A DNA stretch of 64,000 nt from positions 254,402 to 318,401 of the forward strand of contig NMRA01000445.1 of assembly GCA_002633005.1 (NCBI GenBank). Reading direction: 5' to 3'. Shown piece by piece: positions 46,344-57,563 of the stretch. The translations under genes and the position numbers were made by a program. The notes below the pieces were generated by a model. That model had not been told where the DNA came from. It made no database searches and saw only the letters and a program-made list of their open reading frames with translations. Within the stretch, counting starts at the first letter, position 1. Every line of letters begins with the position of its first letter. The DNA is from Phoronis australis (lineage: Eukaryota > Phoronida > Phoronidae).

Positions 46344-48840
46344 GGAACCAATAAATCAAGTGTTTCTGAATGACGCATTTGAAACTGCACTCAAACCGTT
46401 TAGCTACACTACACGCCAAAAGTATTCAGACAAACTGAACTGGAGATCCCCGTCACCACGACTGGCCAGAATCCAGTATTTCATTGTCAGAATGGTTTTC
46501 ACTCGTGAATAGGAATGTACAGGAAAGTGAGTATGGTCATTAAGCTATTCTTTAACGACAGTTTTGTCCCCATAATAATTACTATGAGTCATTTTTGCTA
46601 TTAACCTAGTTAACTGCCATGATGGGGAAATGGTATTTTGTCTGATTACTTGTGTCTGTGTGTACTACCCCTGTAAGTGACTGGAATCCTAGTCTCAATA
46701 TTTGGGGAATTACTGGTAGATAAAACAATTTCAAGTTGCAATGGGAGACTTTCAAATAGTAACTTGGTGACTGGTCATGTGGGACCGAATACCAGTGGCC
46801 TCTAGAGGATGAGGAGGCATTTTATAACTTTTAACTGTGTAATCACACATACTGTAGAAGGGTCTTTTCATGAAATCAAGCTGTTCCCGTCTGCCACCCG
46901 CTGCGAAGACAAAGCAACTTTTGGTTCATCTAGGTAGGGATATGAGTCACTGGTCCCACACAACCCAATTGCTTCCTGAAAGTCTCCCATTAAGATTTTT
47001 TATGTTATGAATGATTTATTCCAAAAATGTGCAAGTCACGGTGCAATTTTGGCCTCATCAGATCAGTTTAAATAACAAAGAAATGTGGTGTGTTGAGAGT
47101 ACAAAAATATAGATTTTTACTATGTATGTAACCTTGTTGTTTGTTATTACTAGTCACATTCCCACCAAGGACATTTATAACTACTTCAAGACAAATGCAC
47201 GTTGCTAGTTAATAATCGTTGAAGACAAAATGTAATGCTTAACTGGTCAACTTGGCCAACAAGGTTGTACTACTGACCAATGAGATCATTGAAATGTTTG
47301 TCAGGTAAATAGCAAAGAAACAGCCTTCTTGGGGATGTCGGCAAGGGATTCTTTGAACTCATTTGTATGTAGTCACAAGCGTTTTGGAAGTCATTCCGCC
47401 AGGTCACAGGGTTTGGGTCACATGGAGGCCATACTGTTTGCATGGTCCTTGTTCAGTGTTTCTGTTTGGTAGCAAAGTAAGTCAGAGGTAAGAGTTATCT
47501 CTCTGCATATCATTGTCACTGCTCTACTCTTACTAGCTCGGCTGTCATAACTGACAACGACAGACTTTAGGTCACAGCATATATATCAGAGTCGTTGTTG
47601 GGGAACATGAAAGAAATTGGAAGCAATTTTCAGTCACAGGGACTGACGAATCAGTGCCAGTCACCATGTCGGCAAAAGGGCGGAGAATGTCATCATTGAC
47701 AAATGTGACCTGGACCAACTTGTAAACAAAGTGGTCCAGCTAGATACAAAGACTCCTGCATACGGTATGGTCTCCACAGGACTAAGTCCGTGCGATCGTA
47801 TTCGCTGAACAAGACCGCCAAAACCCTCGTGACTACATACTAATGAGTTTCAGAAAGCCCTAACGGACATCGTCAACTAACGTAACTCGGTTACTGCCGG
47901 AGGTTCCCAAACGACAGTGAGGAATCCCAGGATCGTAACAAGTGTCGTGAAGGTAGCAATATTAACTGATTGATAGTGATAGTGACAGTTCCGGTGTTCA
48001 TGACACAAAAAGGAGGCGAAAAGGACGGGAGTGAGAAATGAGAAACAAAATATGCACCCTCCTCGATGTCTATTGGTTAAATCTGGCCGTAATAAACACA
48101 GATCTGAATGAGTTATACGAAGAGACAGAACGGCGTCCGGGACAACATGTCTCTTTTGATCGTATTCTCTTTTATATACGAATGCAAGCGATGAATCATT
48201 GTCTTAAAAATTTCGTGAGGTATTAAAACTCTGCACATGACTCACCAGAATTGCTTCAATATTTGATTTAAAGTAGTTATTCCAATAATTCGCACAGAAG
48301 TCGAGTCACATCGTTGTTAAGGTCTCCATTTTGAAATGACGTCACTTGAAGTTCAGCAAAGAGAAAAACTTATTGTAAGTATTTAGCTTCCGAGTGAGAA
48401 CACGTTTGTTTTAGCAACAAAAATCTACCAATACAAATTTTATGCAAAAATAAAGCTAGTTAATTGTATTGAAATGTACGTATGAGGTATGCATGCTATT
48501 CATTTTTTTCTGTTTGAAATTATTGCTCTAGTTTGTGTCCACTTTTTGTCCAAGATGGTAAGGTCAAGGTCGTCCGTGAGCCCGGTCAGTGTCAAATTTA
48601 TCACTGATGACCGCGAGCTAAATGATTCAGCAATTAAATAACTTTGCGAAATCTGTTTCCGAATCACGTTTGTTCTCTGAAAATTAACGTAAGTACTTCC
48701 CTTTTTTGTGCTATATTCACTGCCTTATTTTAAACAAGTATTATAGTTTATTGACAATAATTATTCTAAGTCCTCAAAAGTGACAGTGGGAGTGTGTAGT
48801 GTGGTGTACTAGTCTGTAGAAAAATCTAATTCAATACTGG
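46344..48840. other. Intergenic region upstream of FAM227
   Basis: The FAM227 promoter and possible 5'UTR exons should lie here, but I see no distinct core promoter. It includes the inverted-repeat element at 46742-46990. No gene recognised. Confidence 0.4.
46742..46990. mobile_element. Short inverted-repeat element (MITE-like)
   Basis: ATGGGAGACTTTCA at 46742 is matched by TGAAAGTCTCCCAT ending at about 46990, and TGTGGGACC at about 46778 by GGTCCCACA at about 46952, so the arms are about 50 bp with internal divergence. The interior has no ORF. Confidence 0.6.
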
Positions 48841-48849
48841 AAGTCGAAC

Positions 48850-49110
48850 TAGACAGTACCAGCGGCAGTAGAGACAGTGGCCATCACATAAGCTTTCCAG
48901 GCACTAGTCGGAGTATAATGGACCCTGATTTAGAGAACCAGTTTCTTCCACTAAATAACAGCCGTAATTTATGCCTGGTTCTCTAACTCTAAGTCAGGCC
49001 CAGGGTCCATTATATCCGACTAGTGCCGCTCTCCATACGTCGGAAGCTTTTAAGTGAATTTTGCCTCCCACTGATTAAACCATAACAGATACTGCTATAG
49101 GTACATTTTG
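48850..49110 (+). repeat. Repeat R1, copy carrying a hairpin insertion
   Basis: GGCAGTAGAGACAGTGG, GGAAGCTTTTAAGTGAATTT and TGATTAAACC recur inverted at 49880-50010 in the same relative order. The copy here is split by the 128-bp hairpin at 48900-49027. Confidence 0.55.
48900..49027. mobile_element. Near-perfect hairpin element, 128 bp
   Basis: GGCACTAGTCGG...ATAATGGACCCTG pairs with CAGGGTCCATTATA...CCGACTAGTGCC, and an inner AGAGAACCAG pairs with CTGGTTCTCT; the loop is about 33 nt. The related R1 copy at 49.9 kb lacks it, as expected for an insertion. Confidence 0.75.
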
Positions 49111-49270
49111 CACATTAGAGCCAGTCATATAGAGCCTAGCGCCCAGAGGGACATGCATCTATAAAGGAGGTAGGCAACACGTTGCCCCTTGGCCACAAAT
49201 ACAATATGCCCTATTGGTTTCTTACTAATCTCATCATATGTATTTTAAATGAGTGATGGTCCAAATCCGG

Positions 49271-50177
49271 TCACCGAATAAGAGTTTTCATCTCGTCAGA
49301 AATACGTTTTACACTCAAAGTATCGCTTACTTTCTTCAGCAATCCTGTCTGATGAAGCATGTCCAGGAGAATTAAGATGACTTCGACAAAAGATTCCAAC
49401 TCCATTTTTTGGTCGCTATTAACTTTTTCATCTCGCACGATAACCACAAAGTATTTCACATTGACGTCACATGAGTTAGGCAACAGCAAGTGCGAGACTG
49501 TACCGTTTTTACTTAATTATTGTTTTACAACTATATATATTGTATTATATTGTATTGTATTGTATTATATTGTATTGTATTACTGTTGAAGGCCCTCTTG
49601 GAAAGCACATGCTGACACTGAAGAGGTCCCCTCATTTTAAATATTACAATAAATAAATAAATACGAAGCATGTGATGCTTGCAACAAGTACCATGGGAAG
49701 ATATCCAGTGGAATTTGTAAGATTTGTTTCCCTTGGACTTTTTGCTCAACAGGTGTGATATCGTATAGCTTCCTCAAAGTGGCACCCAGTGAAGGAAGCT
49801 CAAATGAACTGCGATAGATTTTCATGGATATGTTCAAATTATATTGTCTAAATTTATCCTAAGGTATCTGTGTATGTGCAAACTAAAGATACCTGTAGTG
49901 ACATGACTTACTGTTTTAATCAGCGTGAGGCATAATTGACTGAAAAGCTTCCTGTGTATGGCCTGCCAATGGGATGACCACCGTCTCTACTGCCAGTTGA
50001 GACAGTGGTATTGTCTAGGAGTCAATCTGGACCGGTGTATTAGTATAATGTCCAAGTAGACAGGTCCTCTGTTTGTGCTGCTGCCAGCTTTCGCCCTCTC
50101 AGCATGACTTGCTGATAGGTGACCTTCCCATAATGCCATAACCGTAGAAGAAACATTTCGGTTTGAACTCGACCACA
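49271..50177 (-). CDS. Possible exons of an unrecognised minus-strand gene
   Basis: Three open stretches read like protein on the minus strand. 50177-50040 follows GATTACAATCAG and reads CGRVQTEMFLLRLWHYGKV then TYQQVMLRGRKLAAAQTED. About 49856-49637 follows ACCTTAG or TTTAG and includes NISMKIYRSSFELPSLGATL and RKLYDITPVEQ. About 49499-49271 follows GGTACAG and includes VNVKYFVVIVRDEKVNSD and ends EMKTLIR stop. I could not find donors that join all three in phase, and part of the interval is repeat R1. No family is assigned. They may be exons of a real gene divergent from the + strand GDPD, or chance ORFs. Confidence 0.22.
49540..49583. repeat. (TGTAT)n / (TATAT)n microsatellite
   Basis: About nine units of TGTAT or TATAT without other interruption. 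Confidence 0.85.
49880..50010 (-). repeat. Repeat R1, inverted copy without hairpin
   Basis: Minus strand carries GGCAGTAGAGACGGTGG, GGAAGCTTTTCAGTCAAT and TGATTAAAACAG in the same order as 48850-49110. The two copies form an inverted pair about 0.8 kb apart. Confidence 0.5.
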
Positions 50178-50868
50178 CTGATTGTAATCACCCTGGTAAT
50201 GTTATTTGAATAGTCTTCAGTTTCCTGGCAAAGACTCGCACTCGTATCCATATACACACAATTTACATTTTGATGTAATAGTCAGGTAGAAGCATAATTT
50301 GCAGAACATTTTATGGAATACAACTTTGATTTGGATATGCCGTTGTCAAATGTCGAAGTCAGTTGGCTAATTAGCAATTTCCCACTGGTGACATAGAAGC
50401 TTTAATTATCTTGATATTTTAGAACATACCACTGGTATACACCGTGTGTGAAAAAGGGAGTATACCTTACAGGTACATAGAACACTATTACATGGCTGTA
50501 TAGAACCCCTAGAAATCTGTCGAGGTTTGCAATCTCACCACTATGTGACAGGCGTAAATGACTACTGATTGACCTTCAATCGAGGTCAAACAATAAATGA
50601 TCCAGGTCGAAGGTCAAGCAGCAGCCAATCACCCCGATCCTCGCCAGACTTCCGGCAGTTCTCTGCAGCTGTAAAATGGTGTATGCTATACTCCCTTGTT
50701 ACTTACAGTGTTACAAGTTAAGCTCTAAAAGATCGAAACAAGCTCCTGTGACTAGCGAGTGATTTTGGGAGGCATTTATTTGACTACACTGCAGACCGCG
50801 GCCTTGGACCAAAACTGCAAACAGGTGCAAAAATGGACGTCAATAACAATGTCGACTTATCATTTCAG

Positions 50869-51865
50869 GTGCATGGAGACTTGGGTAATAGTAATAATGG
50901 TGGTAGGAGCTATTTTGGTCGGTTACGTCGTAACCTCCGTGTTACTATTCGTCTTCCCAACAGTTCTCCATAGAAAGAAATGTCTCAAGTTCAAGTGTCG
51001 GCACATCAGTCACCGTGGTGGCGCCGGTGAGCATTTAGAAAATACGATAACAGCGTTCCGCCATGCTGCGTCGGTGGGTACGGACATGCTGGAGCTGGAC
51101 TGTCAGCTTACGAAAGACGGAGAGGTAGTGGTATCCCATGACAACAGCCTGGAGCGGGTGACCGGTGTCGACTGCTGTATTTCGGATACGAATTACGCTG
51201 ACTTACCGCCACTGAAGCCCGAACTGGACCTCGATTTTGATTCGTATCACGTGACCGCTGGTAGTCAGGAAGATAGAAGTATTGCTTTACTTCGCGATGT
51301 GTTCACCGAGTTTCCGAACATGCCAATCAATTTGGACGTAAAGCGTGACTGTGACGAACTGATGGAAAAGGTTAATATTCTAATTAAGGAATTCAATCGG
51401 GAAGAGATTACAGTGTGGGGAAATTTCAGTAATATTGTGACTGACAAGTTGCATAAACTCAATCCCAACATTCCGCTATTTTTTTCTATGAAGCGCATCG
51501 GTGTACTTATGGTGCTGTTTTACACCGGTCTTCTTCCGTTCGTACCACTGCGAGAGTCCTGCTTTGAAGTCCCTGTTCCGAGGATGTTCTTCAATGGCAA
51601 AAGATTCAAACGCGAGAGATTTACTAAGTTGCAAAGCTGTCTGATTGGCTGTGTCGACTTCCTCATGATCAGGAAGAGTCTGATTCGCCATCTGGAAAAA
51701 CGTGGCATCCAGACATTCTCGTGGGTCTTAAATGAGGAAGAAGAGTTTGCTCACTCTATTGATTATGGTTTTTCGGGTATCATGACGGATTTTCCGAGCA
51801 AGCTCGCTAACTTTCTGTCAGCCAGTCGAGCAACAGAATCAACCAGTTTGTTTGGGGATCAATAA
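50869..51865 (+). CDS. GDPD1-type glycerophosphodiester phosphodiesterase (lysophospholipase D), paralog 1, 330 aa
   Basis: The CDS begins at ATG 50873. Membrane-bound enzyme of the GDPD family; GDPD1-type members hydrolyse lysophospholipids and N-acyl-lysophosphatidylethanolamine, releasing lysophosphatidic acid and N-acylethanolamine-type products, with divalent metal. N-terminal transmembrane segment at residues 3-30, then the catalytic HISHRGGAGE (H47, R48, E53), MLELDCQLTKDG (E74, D76) and VVVSHD (H89), the NLDVK and TVWGN strands, a second hydrophobic stretch (VLMVLFYTGLLPFVPL) and GIMTDFPSKL near the end. All catalytic residues are present and length matches the family (about 314). The ORF is intronless. 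TATCATTTCAG ends 4 nt before the ATG, a likely acceptor of a 5'UTR intron, which excludes the in-frame upstream ATG at 50759. A 15-residue Ser/Thr-rich tail is extra relative to the paralogs. It is the only one of the three on the + strand. Confidence 0.94.
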
Positions 51866-52390
51866 CATTTGGAAGGAGTGGTTCTGCCTTGGGCATTTCA
51901 CTGGAAATGTTTGTACGTTTTGAAATGTTTTGAGTTTTGAAGCAGAGAAAATGTCATCGTACATCTGACATGTACGGTATTTATACATCTAGGGTCAAAA
52001 ATGTTTTGCCTTTGTGAGTCTGTTGAACTAAGTTTGACCAATCGTGGCCAAGTTTGTTAATACTGTGCCATTTTTTATTTTGATACTTTATTCCAAGATC
52101 ACATAATCTTGCTTTTAAACAATATACAGTTGAGAATTATCAACGTATGAAAACTTGGGTTTCTGAGCTGAAGAACCAGCAAACTGATCAAATGTGCAAC
52201 ACATGAGATTGCCCTGGCATCGTTTTTAGCTAAACATGTACTTGGTGAGAACCAATGTCCCTAATGTCCTATGCATACTCGCATCAAGTCCCAAGGGAGA
52301 ACGCATGTGAACAGTACTCATTGTCTGTGCATAAATCATGAACAGGCCTTGCCGTTTTGGCTGAACAGTTCTAACTCTTATCTGTTTACT

Positions 52391-52737
52391 CCAGGGCTTG
52401 GAATTTTCCGCGGAAACGCGGATTTCCGCTTTTTTCAAATGTGCTTTCCGCTTTTTTATATTTCCGCGTAAAAAAATTGGATTTGATATAAAATTTCCGC
52501 GGCAAATTCCTTTCTTACCGTGGCGTTGCAGACGACGTTCACCTCGAAAAGCGGAAGTTGCTCTTTATGTTTCGGAGGAACGTAAATTGTCAACATTGCC
52601 GGGGCATCTGGGATAGCGTGGTGGGATTTTCAATGGCGTTCACATTGACCAGTTCAAGGCTGGTTATCGGGCAATGATTTGGGCCGTAAAAGTTTCAAAG
52701 TTTCCGCGTTTTTTGTCATTAGTCATTCCAAGCTCTG
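52391..52737. mobile_element. hAT-like MITE, 347 bp, 5-bp target duplication
   Basis: Left end CCAGGGCTTGGAAT, right end ATTCCAAGCTCTG, flanked by TTACT on both sides (52386-52390 and 52738-52742). The interior is rich in TTTCCGCG repeats, including a TTTCCGCGGAAA palindrome. The terminal 13 bp are shared with the copies at 1 and 1179, but the interior differs, so it is a second non-autonomous family of the same type. Confidence 0.65.
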
Positions 52738-54704
52738 TTACTTCCTGCAGTATTATCAAAGGGTGCTTGGATGTGCTTGTGTGTAGCAACTTGCCAAGAA
52801 AAAACCTGAGGTGTATATTTGAAAAGCTGGTTTCATTTTTGAAAAATAGGAATGAGAATGAAATTGCTCAGGGGTACTTGTGCAATTCTTTCCCATCACT
52901 GTGCACCTTAAGGAATTCTACTGTACCAGTGGCTCACACACCAAATCAGAACCCTGGCTGACCTCGAATAATACCAATGTTTTTCAATTTTGGATTCTGT
53001 GCCTGTTTTTGGCCATAATTGTTTGACAAGAACAGATTCAAGATAGATAGATTCAGCGATTTTGTATAGTAGTCCCATGTTTTCTTTGATATGTATTCAC
53101 ATCTAGTGATAAATGGTCATCATTCATAGCATCATTCATGAAAAAACTTTTAATCATTTGTCATTGTTCAGTGATTAGAAATCGCAGTTGCACATTATGA
53201 TGATTCATGATAAACAGTGCATGGAAATTATACCAACTGTTTATATAATTTTTTATCAACTATTTATATCATATCCCACCATTCTCCTGAATTTACACAA
53301 AGTGTTTAATATATGAAACCATGTAATTATTTTTTTGTGGTAAATTATGACAGAATTTGCCTATGTACCTGAATTTTGTGTGAAATGGAGAAAAGATTGT
53401 GTGCTCCACAGATGGCAGTGTGAGCAGTTGTGTTTTTGGTTGTTGTATTTCGTAGGTTAGAGTCTAGCAATTCCATTGACGGGAGGGGAGATGATCCGGC
53501 TAGTAAGGCCACGGTTCCTAAATTATGTTGCAAAATGCCCCAAATCACGAAACACTGAATTAACAGAAAATTCTTATCCGAATGTTCACCCCATGTTATT
53601 ACAAGTCTCCTTATGGATTGAACAAATGCACACATAGTGTGAAATTGGATGGATATTAGTGACTTGTAGAAAGACTGGAACTTTTATTGTGTCAAGTCGC
53701 GTGAATCAAGGGTTGGTCAAAATCGTTATGATGTTGTGTTTTATTGATTGAGAAAATGCATGGATTAAATGCATTGTGTCCTGGAGAGTGTTAATCTATT
53801 GGGTTCTTTGTTTTCTGTTGTAGACAGGGGTCCTCTTGGGTCCAATTTAACTGTCATTATTCATGTAGCTATGTATTATTTATTCGTGTTACGTTATATT
53901 TTAAGATGTCAACAATGCAATTTCTGTTTAGACTTTCCACCTAATGTGTATGTAATAAATTTTATTAAATTTCTTGTAAAGTACCGGTAATTGCATTGTT
54001 TTGTTTCATGAAGCCACCTTGGCTCACAACCATGCCTTCCATACACAGCCTTTGTTTGTATCCAAAGGTACTAAGGTATCACTGAATGTTGTTAGCATGA
54101 AAATTCGGTCTTCAAGTCCGATTGACACAGATCGGTTTTTGTCTTTTGCTTTGGACACCTTAAACGAGTCCGCGGTAGACGAAAGTTGGGACTTAGGCTT
54201 GGAATTGTAAAAGCGAAAAGTGATTACGATTACAACGGGTTTTTGTCCGTGTTCTGTCAACGAAGTGGAGTTTTGATTTAGGCCACTTATCGCTAAAAAA
54301 TTGACATCGGTTTGTTCATTACTCGGGCGGGAAGTGATTTCTGGGTTTTCACACGTCACTAGTTCGTGATCTCGTTAGTCCTTGTGGTAATGTATGCTGG
54401 GCGTATAAAATGACTGGCTGTGAATAGCCAGCATGCAAAGCCTAATCTCTAACAAACTGTTAAGATTTTTCGAGCCCTGGAATCACCGGCCTCCGATTTG
54501 ACCATGACATTTTTAGACCGATTTCTTAAGTGCAAGTAGAGTGGTCTAACTAAAAGTTATTTTTGTGATGGAGGCGCGTTTATAGTCTCTTTAAAATGAT
54601 ACTAAGCCTTTTTTTAATTTCAACAAATCCTCCTTCTGGCCGCTGCTAATGCGTTATTGGCGTCTCCATCTTCGTGATATTTAAGCGCTCTACAAAAACC
54701 AGAA

Positions 54705-54950
54705 CCTGGAATTGTCCTTATTAAAGAAAAGTTTCTCTTTTTTGGTTTCAATTTCCTCTTATTTGGTTTTCATTTCCTCTTCTTTCGTATCTTTTTGTCA
54801 TTATATGACTTTATTCATGTGGCAAAAACATTTAATTCAGTTCAGATTTACAACACAAAAAACATTGCTATCACACAAGTCTACTTTTTGTGGAACGATA
54901 CATCACCTGAAAAATACTCCTGTTTTTGTCTTTGGTCATTCTAAGCCATG
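54705..54950 (-). mobile_element. MITE family of 1-234, inverted diverged copy
   Basis: Its reverse complement begins CATGGCTTAGAATGACCAAA and runs through GTTCCACAAAAAG, CTTGTGTGATAG and repeated AGAGGAAA to AATTCCAGG, co-linear with positions 1-234 and 1179-1275. Terminal repeats are eroded. Confidence 0.5.
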
Positions 54951-56627
54951 AAAAAAACGGACTCACTGTGTCACAGAATGGATATTGTGGTTCTTGGTTG
55001 GTGGCCGGGCCCCGACTGCCCCTACAGTAGTGCGACTCGTCTTTAAATAATAGGTCATGGCATGCTGTTCGTTTATCGGAGTTTTCAAATTTTTCACCAA
55101 ACGTTTTATTGTTGATGAGGTTTACAAAGCCGAATATTTTGTTTCAGGAACCTGGATGAGTAGTAATTGATATCTGTAAATAGGCCAAATTCGGTTTTAG
55201 TGCGTGAATGCAGTTAGAGTTTTGGCCGAATGCCTCAGGAATTTTAGCAAAGTCTATCCACTGAACGCTAGATGAAGAAACTTTTCGCTCCGTCCAGAGT
55301 TTTATAAAAACGGTAAAACTCGGTAGGAAATAACCTATGGACTACGCAGTTATACAGAAGCTAATATATAAAAAGCAATTTTCCGATATTTTCAAACAGT
55401 AATAAAACAATTAAGTCACGTTCTCTCGAAGAATCTACTTTTAGGTTAGACCACCAGTGCCGCTGCCCAGCGTTTGAAATACCTGGTGGCCCGGGGTCAG
55501 TGGATTTGCGGCCGGGCCAGTAAACTTTCACATGTAGGCCCATGTGGATGCGGTCTCATATTCAAGTAACTGCACATTTATTTGCTGAAGCTCGAACACT
55601 GCCGTCGTCGCTATAAAACTGGTCTCATTGGTCCGGATCCTCACCCTGATGAGACGTTACTTTATTTGCAAGGAACTGATATTCAGTCCGACATTATTCC
55701 TCGCTACCATGCACCGGGAATAAAATAATTCGTCGTGACAAGCCAACTTGTAGCGGCTTAGTAATAGCGAACAGTCTATCAGTTATTTCCTCTAGCCTAG
55801 AATCACCTATGTATGTAGTATACTGAACAATACTGGCCTATTTCATGTAAATATAATCAAAGTATGTTTTGTCACGGAAGTTACCGCTGTGACTTTTTGA
55901 TTGCCGCGAACATGCAAATGATTGACAATTTGTTCTGCGTTTTATGCAATAATAATTTATTAACACGATCATGACCACATAAATACAAATTGAAAACCAC
56001 ACAATCGAAAACGGCAAGAAAACTAAAATATTAGCTACAACTGAAAAAACGTGAACTAAAAAATGACAAACCACAAGCTGTTATGTTTACTTTGCGAAAT
56101 GACAGTGACTATCGACTACTGACAATGGTTTTGAAGACACTTTTGAGCCATGCCTTTACGGTTTGTGGGAAGTATTGATGAAAAACAAGCCTGTCGTCGG
56201 ATTTGTATGCAGTTAAAATATTTTGCTGTAATCGTGTTTTACCGAAAAATGTAACACATAGTACGATATCTCGTAGTATTTCCTACTTGAAGCGTCACAG
56301 GTCTGGAAGTCTCACCAAAGAACAAGTACTGACCTTGGCAAAATTCATCCGCATACACGAGAGGACTGGGGTCCGCGTAACGGTCATGACCAAAAGACCG
56401 GCAATTGAATAACGTCATATTTTCTGAAAGACTGTCGTGAATATCTGTCTTCCCCTTCATGCGTGTTCCATACGTCAGCGAAATCGTAGTTTTCAACAAC
56501 ACAACCACAGAAATGCCACACATTACCTCGTTAATGATGATTACCGCACTGGACCTTATGCAAAGACGTTCTCCAGTCCGTCTTTGCAGCTGGGCTAACC
56601 GGCACACATTCAATATCCACGACATAG

Positions 56628-57563
56628 TTAACTGCACGGGAACTTCGAGGGGAAGTCAGTCATGATACCAGAAACGTTATAATGTCTCGCGATGGCGTAC
56701 TGTTCCTCCGTGTTAACCACCCAAACAAACACGTGAATACCGCGCCTCTTCAAGTGGAAAAAAAGAAGTCGATTCATGAAGATGAGGTCAAGGAATAGCC
56801 ACAAGGCGCATCTCTTCAGTTCTCGTACAAAGGACACGTCTCCTTTCTTCCTCAAATACATCCGCGGGATTGGCATTTCCACACAGTGTTCCTTCAGCGG
56901 GATAAATGGAAGCAGGCCGGTATAAAAAGCGGCAATTAAAACGTACATACGTTTTAATGAAAAAATGACAGGTATGCGTGGATTTGCTTGGTAACATTTT
57001 TCTGTGACGGTAGCGGACCTATTTCCCCACACTGTGATTTCCTCTCGATTGAATTCCACGATTAGGTCGTTGACTTTTTTAATAAGATCGCCATTATCTA
57101 CTTTAATGTCGATATTTATTGGAATGTTAGGGAACTCCAGGAATAGCTCGCGGAGCATAATCACTCGCCTATCTCCATTACCTTTCGTGACGTGATCATA
57201 GCCGAAATCAGAGTCCAGTTCTAAATTTGGCGTTAACATCGGTAAGTTCTCAAAATTCGTCTCAGAAATTTTGACATCACGCCCCGTGACTCGCTTTAAA
57301 TCATTGTCATGTGACACGACGACGTGGCCATCTTTGGTTAGTTGACAGTCAATCTCCAGCATATGCGTTCCCGTAGCAACCGCGTGCTTAAAGGCGCTTA
57401 GAGTGTTTTCCAAATTTTCGCCAGCTCCGCCACGATGACTGATGTGGCGCGCGACAAACTTCAGATGCTTCTTGGCGTGCAACAGATGCGGAAAGAAAAA
57501 CAAAATGACGGACGTTGTGACGTAGGCAAGTGCGAACGTCAGTAGTATGTCCACTGCCATGAT
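56628..57563 (-). CDS. GDPD1-type glycerophosphodiester phosphodiesterase, paralog 2, 310 aa
   Basis: The CDS runs 57560-56628. Same enzyme type as the gene at 50.9 kb. N-terminal transmembrane segment (residues 4-27), catalytic H42, R43 and E48 in HISHRGGAGE, E69/D71 in MLEIDCQLTKDG, H84 in VVVSHD, then INIDIKVD, ITVWGN, a hydrophobic stretch VLIAAFYTGLLPFIPL, and GIMTDFPSKF four residues from the C-terminus. All catalytic residues are intact. TTTTTGTTGTAG ends 3 nt before the ATG, giving an acceptor in the same place as in the other two paralogs; the coding sequence has no intron. Closest in sequence to the 62.7-kb paralog, including the start (MAV) and the FVARHISHRGGAGENLE block, so these two arose from the more recent duplication. 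Confidence 0.95.
   Translation of the reverse strand: MMAVDILLTFALAYVTTSVILFFFPHLLHAKKHLKFVARHISHRGGAGENLENTLSAFKHAVATGTHMLEIDCQLTKDGHVVVSHDNDLKRVTGRDVKISETNFENLPMLTPNLELDSDFGYDHVTKGNGDRRVIMLRELFLEFPNIPINIDIKVDNGDLIKKVNDLIVEFNREEITVWGNRSATVTEKCYQANPRIPVIFSLKRMYVLIAAFYTGLLPFIPLKEHCVEMPIPRMYLRKKGDVSFVRELKRCALWLFLDLIFMNRLLFFHLKRRGIHVFVWVVNTEEQYAIARHYNVSGIMTDFPSKFPCS

Larger units (their letters stand above)
51866..55960. other. Intergenic region between GDPD paralogs 1 and 2
   Basis: Contains the 3'UTR of paralog 1 (no AATAAA within 500 nt; one at about 53949), the elements at 52391-52737 and 54705-54950, and short ORFs at 54001-54360 that I could not support as genes. Confidence 0.4.

Noticed and set aside
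50759-50872. In-frame upstream ATG extending GDPD paralog 1 to 368 aa
   Set aside because: The 38 extra residues have no counterpart in the paralogs or in the family, and a splice acceptor lies between that ATG and the conserved start at 50873.
54001-54360. Overlapping ORFs on both strands (70 and 111 codons)
   Set aside because: Both strands read open over the same stretch, so composition rather than coding may explain it. No splice partners found, and it adjoins a MITE.
56239-56637. 132-codon minus-strand ORF overlapping the end of GDPD paralog 2
   Set aside because: Lies in the expected 3'UTR, overlaps the stop in another frame, and has no known domain.
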